21,312 nt of DNA from Lysobacterales bacterium CG_4_10_14_3_um_filter_64_11 (lineage in GTDB: Bacteria > Pseudomonadota > Gammaproteobacteria > Xanthomonadales > Xanthomonadaceae), in contig PFJA01000192.1 of the NCBI GenBank assembly GCA_002782905.1, positions 4,232 through 25,543 of the forward strand, read 5' to 3'. A model generated the notes under the pieces. It saw only the letters and a list, made by a program, of their open reading frames with translations, searched no databases and was not told where the DNA came from. A program made the translations under genes and the position numbers. Below, in pieces: positions 16,015 to 21,312 of the stretch; the first letter of the stretch is position 1; each line of letters opens with the position of its first letter.

Positions 16015-16815
16015 TCAGTCGAAGCTGGCGGCGTAACCGCTATCGACGATACGCCGTTGCAGCAGGTCGCAAATCTTGACGTTGCCGGCAACCATCTGGC
16101 CATTGCGCAGCATGTTGCTGCCGCCGCGATAGTCGCAGACGCGGCCACCAGCTTCGCGCACCAGCAGGATGCCGGCGGCGATGTCCCACGGCTTGAGCCC
16201 GGCCTCGAAATAGGCATCGGCGCGGCCACAGGCAACGTATGCCATGTCGAGCGCCGCCGAACCACTGCGATGGATATCCTCCGCCGTTTCGAGCAGGCTG
16301 CGCACGGTATCGAGTTGCGCGCCAAGGCGCGCGCGTTCACGCGGCGCGAAGCCGGTGAGCAGCAGGCTGCCTTCCAGATCGGGGCGCTCGCAGACGCGGA
16401 TTTTCTTGTCGTTGAGCTGGGCGCCACCGCCGCGGGTAGCGGTAAACAATTCGTTGCGCAGCGGGTCGTAAATCACCGCGTGAATCGGCTCGTTGCCATC
16501 GAGTTGGGCAATGGACACGCAAAAATGCGGCATACCGCGCAGGAAGTTGGAGGTGCCGTCGAGTGGGTCGATCACCCAGGTAAAGCGCGATTTACCCTGC
16601 GCGCCGCTTTCTTCGGCGAGAATTGCCTGATCGGGGTAGGCACGTTTGATTTCACGGATGATCTCGGCCTCGGCCAGCGAATCCACCTCGCTGGCATAAT
16701 CCTGGCGCGCTTTTTCGATCACTTTCAGGCTGTCGAGGCGGCTGACATGGCGAAGGATGATGGTGCCGGCCTGGCGCGCGGCCTTGACCATGACATTGAC
16801 CGTAGGCTTGAGCAT
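16015..16815 (-). CDS. suhB: Inositol monophosphatase family protein SuhB
   Basis: A 266-residue Mg-dependent phosphatase of the inositol monophosphatase family; in E. coli SuhB also joins rRNA antitermination complexes. Metal-binding motifs are LAEESG (Glu68-Glu69), WVIDPLDGTSNF (Asp83, Asp86) and KPWDIAAG (Asp211). The ATG at 16815 gives the standard MLKPTVNVMVKAARQAG N-terminus; the longer frame to 16977 adds 54 unrelated residues. Divergence from trmJ is the arrangement known from other gammaproteobacteria and supports the assignment. Whether it acts mainly as phosphatase or as a ribosome-biogenesis factor here cannot be told from sequence. Confidence 0.95.
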   Translation of the reverse strand: MLKPTVNVMVKAARQAGTIILRHVSRLDSLKVIEKARQDYASEVDSLAEAEIIREIKRAYPDQAILAEESGAQGKSRFTWVIDPLDGTSNFLRGMPHFCVSIAQLDGNEPIHAVIYDPLRNELFTATRGGGAQLNDKKIRVCERPDLEGSLLLTGFAPRERARLGAQLDTVRSLLETAEDIHRSGSAALDMAYVACGRADAYFEAGLKPWDIAAGILLVREAGGRVCDYRGGSNMLRNGQMVAGNVKICDLLQRRIVDSGYAASFD

Positions 16816-16952
16816 GCGCGGGGCTTCCGTGGCGAACAGGGCAGTGAGCGAGGGGTGCAACGATGCCCGCCGTTTCGGTCGGGAACCGAAAATTGTAGCA
16901 TTGATGCGTTGCCAACCGGCCACCGCGGTGCGCATTGAAATGCCAAAAGCGG

Positions 16953-16979
16953 TCCGCAAAGGACGCAAAAGACGCAAAA
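16953..16979. repeat. Short tandem repeat of GACGCAAAA units
   Basis: Two exact copies of GACGCAAAA (16962-16970, 16971-16979) follow a degenerate copy (TCCGCAAAG, 16953-16961), giving a 9-bp period in the suhB upstream region, about 140 bases before its start. Function unknown; it could be a regulator-binding array, a DNA-bending site or a dispersed repeat. Confidence 0.6.
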
Positions 16980-17001
16980 TGGGAAAGTATCACCGGGTCT
17001 G

Positions 17002-17162
17002 GCAGCCTGTCGGGCTTGACCGATCGTAGCGAGGGAAAGCCGGTTTGCGGCAGATGTTTTGCTCTTTTGCGGCGAATGACAGGGCCCTTTAACGAGAAAC
17101 AGCAGATTTTTGACCAATCTCGGCTTTTCCGCAGTAGATCAGCGTCAAGTCCGACAGGCTGC
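17002..17162. mobile_element. MITE-like element with 19-bp terminal inverted repeats
   Basis: GCAGCCTGTCGGGCTTGAC (17002-17020) and GTCAAGTCCGACAGGCTGC (17144-17162) are inverted copies with a single mismatch, enclosing 123 bases of noncoding sequence. The 161-bp length, lack of a gene and intergenic position are typical of miniature inverted-repeat elements mobilised in trans. No clear target-site duplication was found, so it could also be a decayed IS remnant or a long-range RNA structure. The remainder of the 474-base suhB-trmJ gap holds the 9-bp tandem repeat, a short GGCC-TTC-GGCC palindrome (17191-17201) and presumably both promoters, which I could not place with confidence. Confidence 0.55.
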
Positions 17163-17289
17163 TAGGCGTGCAGGCCCGGCCGGATTGTCTGGCCTTCGGC
17201 CACTTTGCATCGCCGATTCGCGAGCAACTGGATTTCGCCCTCGCGACATGATGAGCGAACAACCATAGTTCCCGTTCACAAGGTAAACC

Positions 17290-18042
17290 ATGCACCGCAT
17301 CCGTATCGTTCTGGTCGGCCCGCAGCACCCGGGCAACATCGGTGCCGCCGCGCGTGCCATGAAAACCATGGGCCTGACCGATATGCGGTTGGTGGCACCA
17401 GAGCGCTATCCGCACGTGGATGCAAGTACCATGGCGGTAGGCGCCGACGACGTGCTGGCGGCGGCGCTGGTGTTGCCGGTGCTGGCCGAGGCGGTAGCCG
17501 ACTGTGGCTTGGTGTTGGGCTGTACCGCGCGCAGCCGCTATGTCAGTGTGCCCGGCTACGATGCGGCGCAGGCGGCGCACCTGCTGGTGGAGCAGGCCGG
17601 GCGTGCGCCGGTGGCGTTGCTGTTTGGTCGTGAGCGCACCGGCCTGAGCAACGAGGAGTTGGCACAGTGTCATGGCGCAGTGCATATTCCGGCGGTCGCG
17701 GAGTTCAGTTCACTGAATCTGGCTGCGGCGGTGCAGGTGCTCAGCTATGAAGTGCGCCGGGCTGTGTTGCGCCGTGGCGAGAGTGAGCCGCTGCGGCCCG
17801 AGCCGGATGGCGAACCCGATGAGCAGCCGGGAGTGCATGACGAGTTGGAGCAGCTGTTTGTGCATCTGGAAAAAGCGCTGCACGCCATCGATTTCTACAA
17901 GAGCCGGCCATCCCAAGTCGTGATGCAGCGGCTGCGACGCTTGTTTCAGCGTGCCCGGCCGACCCGGCGCGAGCTGCGCATCGTGCATGGCATTCTGGCA
18001 GACGCCGAGCGCATGGCGCGGCTGGCGCGCGACAAGGTGTGA
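17290..18042 (+). CDS. trmJ: tRNA (cytidine/uridine-2'-O-)-methyltransferase TrmJ
   Basis: A 250-residue SPOUT-class RNA methyltransferase that 2'-O-methylates position 32 of certain tRNAs. Motif 1 is VLVGPQHPGNIGAAARAMKTMGL with Arg22 at the place of the conserved SPOUT arginine. The knot-forming motifs 2 and 3 are ALLFGRERTGLSNEEL and IPAVAEFSSLNLAAAVQVLSYE. A C-terminal helical extension with HLEKALHAIDFY matches the family; E. coli TrmJ is 246 residues. AGG at 17281 serves as ribosome-binding site. The gene is divergent from suhB, as in other gammaproteobacteria, and its stop lies close to or inside the following sensor gene, suggesting cotranscription. Confidence 0.95.
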   Translation: MHRIRIVLVGPQHPGNIGAAARAMKTMGLTDMRLVAPERYPHVDASTMAVGADDVLAAALVLPVLAEAVADCGLVLGCTARSRYVSVPGYDAAQAAHLLVEQAGRAPVALLFGRERTGLSNEELAQCHGAVHIPAVAEFSSLNLAAAVQVLSYEVRRAVLRRGESEPLRPEPDGEPDEQPGVHDELEQLFVHLEKALHAIDFYKSRPSQVVMQRLRRLFQRARPTRRELRIVHGILADAERMARLARDKV

Positions 18043-18146
18043 TGCCAAACCCCTGTGCGCGCGTGGTGCAACGCGGTACCCTTGGCGGTCAATGGGTGTG
18101 GGTTACCGCGGTAAACGTTTTTGGGGGCTTTCTGGCGAGCACGACG

Positions 18147-19067
18147 GTGAGGCTGGGTTTTTCGCGCAAGGCAGCGATCGCACTCGCGGCGGTCATGCTT
18201 GTCGCATCGGCATGGGTGTCAGCCGAGCCGGGCGTGTTGGTGCTCGGGCGGATCAGCAATGATCCGGCGCGGCACTACGGCCAGCTCAAGCCCTTGTTGA
18301 ATTACGTGGTGCCACGCATGGCCGATGTCGGCATTCGTGAAGGCCGTATCCTGATGGCCAACGATGTGCCGATGATGCAGAGCTATTTGCGGCGTGGCCG
18401 TGTCGATTGGGTAACCGAGACCACCGCGGCGGGCATGTTGTTGGCGCAGCGCGCCGGTGCGCAGTTGCTGATGCTCAGTGAGCGTGGCGGCCGTTCGCAC
18501 TACGCCAGTGTCATCTTCGCGCGTCGCGACAGCGGCATCGGCTCACTGGCGCAACTGCGTGGCCACCGTATTGCCTTCCAGAATCGGGCATCGACCAGTA
18601 GCTACATCGTGCCAGCGAGCCTGCTGCTGGATGCGGGGCTCACCCTTGAACTGCTGTCCTCGACCCGCGATCAGCCTGCCGCGGATACGGTGGGCTACCT
18701 GTTTGCACGCAGCGACAGCAACGTGCTTGCCTGGGTGGAGAAGGGCCTGGTCAGCGCCGGCGCGGTGAGTGATATCGATTGGGCGCGAGTGCATTCCAGC
18801 GCCGCCGCGCAGCCTTCCGATTTGTTCGAAGTGATGCGTTCCGCGCCATTCCCGCGCGGTGTCGAGATGGTGCGTGCCGGCATGGCTGCCCCGGTGCGGG
18901 ACCGTCTGCGTGCCGTGTTGCTGGCGGCAAGCCACGATCCCGAAGGTCGTGCTGCGCTGGCCGCGTATTTCGGCACAACCGGGTTTCATCTCGCCGATGA
19001 ACACGAGTTGGCGGCATTGGCGCAAATGCGTGCCCGCGTGGTGCGGGTCAAGGCGTTGCTCGAATGA
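18147..19067 (+). CDS. PhnD-like periplasmic substrate-binding protein (probable sensor partner)
   Basis: A 306-residue secreted solute-binding protein of the phosphate/phosphonate ABC-transporter (PhnD/SsuA-like) type. GTG at 18147 gives a clean signal peptide: basic RLGFSRK, hydrophobic AAIALAAVMLVASA and cleavage near VSA. GTG 18039 or ATG 18042 overlapping the trmJ stop are possible but put 35-36 residues ahead of it. Family signatures are QSYLRRGRVDWVTE, SHYASVIFARRDSGIGSLAQLRGHRIAFQN and STSSYIVPASLLLDAGL. No ABC permease or ATPase lies beside it. Instead the gene overlaps a membrane GGDEF-EAL gene by ATGA, so it probably presents a ligand to that protein rather than feeding a transporter; this is inferred. 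Ligand unknown. Confidence 0.85.
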   Translation: MRLGFSRKAAIALAAVMLVASAWVSAEPGVLVLGRISNDPARHYGQLKPLLNYVVPRMADVGIREGRILMANDVPMMQSYLRRGRVDWVTETTAAGMLLAQRAGAQLLMLSERGGRSHYASVIFARRDSGIGSLAQLRGHRIAFQNRASTSSYIVPASLLLDAGLTLELLSSTRDQPAADTVGYLFARSDSNVLAWVEKGLVSAGAVSDIDWARVHSSAAAQPSDLFEVMRSAPFPRGVEMVRAGMAAPVRDRLRAVLLAASHDPEGRAALAAYFGTTGFHLADEHELAALAQMRARVVRVKALLE

Positions 19068-21175
19068 GTGTCCGGCTGGGTTTGCAGGGCCGCTTTATGG
19101 TGGTGATCCTTGCCGGTTTGCTGGTGGTGGCTGGGCTTGCTGCCACTCTGTGGCAACGGCAGACGCGTGCGTTTGCGGAAATGGCGCAGGTCAGCAGCGA
19201 AACCGTGCATGAGCTCACCTTTGATGCGCTGGAAAGGCGTGGCCGGCAATTGGCCTCCGATCTGGCGGCGCAGTTGGTCAATCCGATGTATTTTCTCGAT
19301 ATGGAACAAATTGCCGAGCGCACCGGTGCCGCGCTGCGGCAGCCAGATGTGGCGTCGGTGCTGGTGTTTGACGATCAGTTTCGGATCGTGCACGACGGAA
19401 CGCCAACGGGGGCGCGCTATGGCGAACGCTTGCGCGACAACCGCGAGCATCCCGGCGGTGATGTCGTGGTGCAGTGGGGCGACGGGGTGATGGAGGTCCG
19501 CAGCGCGATCCTGCTTGCCGATGATGTGATTGGCGGTTTGCGCATCACCTTCGATCTGGCGGGTGTTCAGGTTCAGCAAAGTGCCGCGCAGCAGCGCCTG
19601 ACCGAGCGCCAGGCCGTCGCCACAGCGACATACCGCATCTGGCTTGCCGGATTGCTGGCCCTGCTCGGTGTGCTTGCCTTTTTCGTTTCCTGGCTGGTTT
19701 CAAGGCGGCTGGTGCTGCCGATTCGCATGTTGGCGGATGCGGCGCGCGACATCGAGGCGGGGCGGTACCAGCAGATTCAGTTGGCGTCGCCACGCAACGA
19801 TGAAATGGGCGAGTTGATTCGCTCGTTTGCGCGCATGGTGGATGGCGTCGAGAAGCATGAGCGCGAGGTGCGCCGGATCGCGTACACCGACAGCCTGACC
19901 GGCTTGCCAAACCGCCTTGCCCTGCGCGAAATCCTCGACGCCCATCTGCTGGGCCAGCGTGGCGCCGGCCGCGGCCTGGTGTTGATGTTCATCGATCTGG
20001 ATGATTTCAAGCGGGTCAACGACACCATGGGCCATGAGGCGGGTGATCGGGTGCTGATTCAGATTGCCGAGCGTATTCGCGAGCACGCCGGCAAAGCGGC
20101 AGGGGTGGACGTGCAGGTGGCGCGCTTTGGTGGCGACGAGTTCGTCGCGGTAATGCAATGCGATGAACCACGGCTGCGCGCGGCTCGGGTTGCCGACGCA
20201 ATCATCGACGCGTTGCTGGCGCCAATTCGCCTGCGCGGCCGTGAGCAGTTCCTTGGCGCATCGATCGGCATCACCATATTTCCCGATGATGCGCGCAGCG
20301 CCAGTCAACTGATAAAGAATGGCGACATCGCCATGTACCAGGCAAAACTGGCGGGCAAGAATTGCTATCGTTTTTACAACCGTGCGCTGGATGACGCGAT
20401 GGCCGATCGCGTGCAACTGGAGCACGACCTGCGCAGTGCTCTGGAACGCGAGGAATTGCGGCTCTACTACCAGCCGGTCGTGGCCAGCAGCGACCATACC
20501 TTGCGCGGGGTAGAGGCACTGTTGCGGTGGGAGCACCCGGCCCGCGGTCTGCTGATGCCGGCCGAGTTCATCGATGTCGCCGAGCAAGGCGGCCTGATTG
20601 CGATGATCGGTGCCTATGTACTGCATCGTGCCTGTGCCGATATGGCCGAGTTGTCGCCCGATCTGTTCGTCTCGGTAAATGTCTCGGCGCGACAAATGCG
20701 CAGTGGCGACCTGGTGAATCAGGTCACCAGCGCATTGACGTCATCGGGGCTGACATCGACCCGCCTGCGCCTTGAATTGACGGAAACAGCGGTGTTGAGC
20801 GATGAGGCCTTGGCCGTTGCGCAATTCACCCGCTTGCGGGCGACTGGCGTTCGAGTTTGGCTCGATGATTTCGGCACCGGGTTCTCGGGTCTGAGTCATC
20901 TCCGGCGGATCCCGGTAGATGGCGTGAAAATCGACCGCAGTTTCGTTGCCGACCTGCTCGATGACCCGGATGACGTGGCGCTGACCTCGGCGGTGATCGC
21001 GTTGGCGCACTCGCTCGGGATCGGGGTGGTGGCAGAGGGCGTTGAGGATATCGAGCAGTTGCGCATACTCAGCGAGCATGGTTGTGAAATGGTGCAGGGC
21101 TTCCTGATTGCCAAGGCGATGCCGCTATCGATGTTGCGCGATTGGATAAGACATCGCGTTGTAGAGGGTGGTTGA
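19064..21175 (+). CDS. Membrane GGDEF-EAL cyclic di-GMP signalling protein
   Basis: A 703-residue protein: transmembrane helix (about 11-30), periplasmic region (31-190), second helix (about 193-213), HAMP linker (214-265), GGDEF domain (about 272-430) and EAL domain (about 440-700). GGDEF is intact at 356-360, but the residue expected to be Arg in the RxxD inhibitory site is Ala (AGVD), so feedback inhibition is probably absent. The EAL domain has E484-A-L, N in SVNVSARQ, LELTETA, D601-D602 in DDFGTG, K in VKIDRSF, E in AEGVED and Q in QGFLIAK, all expected for phosphodiesterase activity. It starts inside the stop of the PhnD-like gene, implying a stoichiometric pair. Net direction of cyclic di-GMP change cannot be told from sequence. 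Confidence 0.94.
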   Translation: MSVRLGLQGRFMVVILAGLLVVAGLAATLWQRQTRAFAEMAQVSSETVHELTFDALERRGRQLASDLAAQLVNPMYFLDMEQIAERTGAALRQPDVASVLVFDDQFRIVHDGTPTGARYGERLRDNREHPGGDVVVQWGDGVMEVRSAILLADDVIGGLRITFDLAGVQVQQSAAQQRLTERQAVATATYRIWLAGLLALLGVLAFFVSWLVSRRLVLPIRMLADAARDIEAGRYQQIQLASPRNDEMGELIRSFARMVDGVEKHEREVRRIAYTDSLTGLPNRLALREILDAHLLGQRGAGRGLVLMFIDLDDFKRVNDTMGHEAGDRVLIQIAERIREHAGKAAGVDVQVARFGGDEFVAVMQCDEPRLRAARVADAIIDALLAPIRLRGREQFLGASIGITIFPDDARSASQLIKNGDIAMYQAKLAGKNCYRFYNRALDDAMADRVQLEHDLRSALEREELRLYYQPVVASSDHTLRGVEALLRWEHPARGLLMPAEFIDVAEQGGLIAMIGAYVLHRACADMAELSPDLFVSVNVSARQMRSGDLVNQVTSALTSSGLTSTRLRLELTETAVLSDEALAVAQFTRLRATGVRVWLDDFGTGFSGLSHLRRIPVDGVKIDRSFVADLLDDPDDVALTSAVIALAHSLGIGVVAEGVEDIEQLRILSEHGCEMVQGFLIAKAMPLSMLRDWIRHRVVEGG

Positions 21176-21211
21176 ATCGCTATCGATGGAGTTGCGCCGG
21201 CGCGATCCGCA

Positions 21212-21308
21212 CCGGGTTTCGCCGGCACTGCGTGCCCCGGGTTTCGCCGGCACTGCGTGCCCCGGGTTTCGCCGGCACTGCGTGCCCCGGGTTTCGCCGC
21301 TGCGCGGC
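21212..21308. repeat. 25-bp tandem repeat, three full units plus a variant fourth
   Basis: Units start at 21212, 21237 and 21262 with identical sequence; a fourth from 21287 keeps CCGGGTTTCG but then changes. Each full unit contains the hairpin GGCAC-TGC-GTGCC, and the variant has GCCGC-TGC-GCGGC. The tract lies directly after the GGDEF-EAL gene and continues to the window edge, so its full size is not visible. It is related in design to the REP-like elements at 5226 and 12573. It may also work as a hairpin-rich transcript end. Confidence 0.85.
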
Positions 21309-21312
21309 TATA

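Noticed and set aside
21212..21312. Possible CRISPR array at the window end
   Set aside because: The units are directly contiguous with a 25-bp period and there are no unique spacers, so it is a tandem repeat.

Overview
The window is GC-rich, gene-dense proteobacterial chromosome. A TonB-dependent receptor of the Xanthomonas/Caulobacter type, a tryptophan-halogenase homologue, the divergent suhB/trmJ pair, fused rlmKL, several multidomain GGDEF proteins, and GTAG-ended REP-like palindromes together suggest a gammaproteobacterium of the Xanthomonadales (Lysobacterales). This placement is inference. No tRNA, rRNA, CRISPR array or complete insertion sequence was seen.

Region 1 (1-5185) is a sugar-uptake block. 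It holds a GH13 alpha-glucosidase cut by the window edge (minus strand), an SGLT-type sodium/sugar symporter (plus) and a large TonB-dependent outer-membrane receptor (plus), closed by a strong intrinsic terminator. A 15-bp near-palindrome with a central CG lies between the divergent glucosidase and symporter genes. It recurs exactly, in opposite orientation, upstream of the receptor. This looks like one operator, probably for a LacI-type regulator outside the window, tying import across both membranes to hydrolysis.

Region 2 (5226-7772, minus strand) is the least familiar part. A tight three-gene operon encodes a 58-residue proline-rich peptide, an Fe(II)/2-oxoglutarate-type oxygenase and a protein with a cysteine-dioxygenase-like cupin followed by a long, unrecognised, probably helical region. 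The arrangement is consistent with a small-peptide modification cassette, but that function is a hypothesis.

Region 3 (7858-12657) runs on the plus strand. It has a beta-propeller/Y_Y_Y/transmembrane/GGDEF diguanylate cyclase and a flavin-dependent halogenase with its catalytic residues in place, and ends in an inverted pair of REP-like elements.

Region 4 (12671-18042) is mostly housekeeping: an AmpD-like amidase (minus), then a small alpha/beta hydrolase overlapping the 23S rRNA methyltransferase gene rlmKL (plus), then suhB (minus) divergent from the tRNA methyltransferase gene trmJ (plus). The suhB-trmJ gap of 474 bases contains a 9-bp tandem repeat and a 161-bp element with 19-bp terminal inverted repeats, MITE-like in form.

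Region 5 (18147-21312) pairs a PhnD-like periplasmic binding protein with an overlapping membrane GGDEF-EAL protein, a likely periplasmic ligand-sensing module for cyclic di-GMP turnover. It ends in a 25-bp tandem repeat built on the same GGGTTTCG-plus-hairpin design seen in the other REP-like elements.
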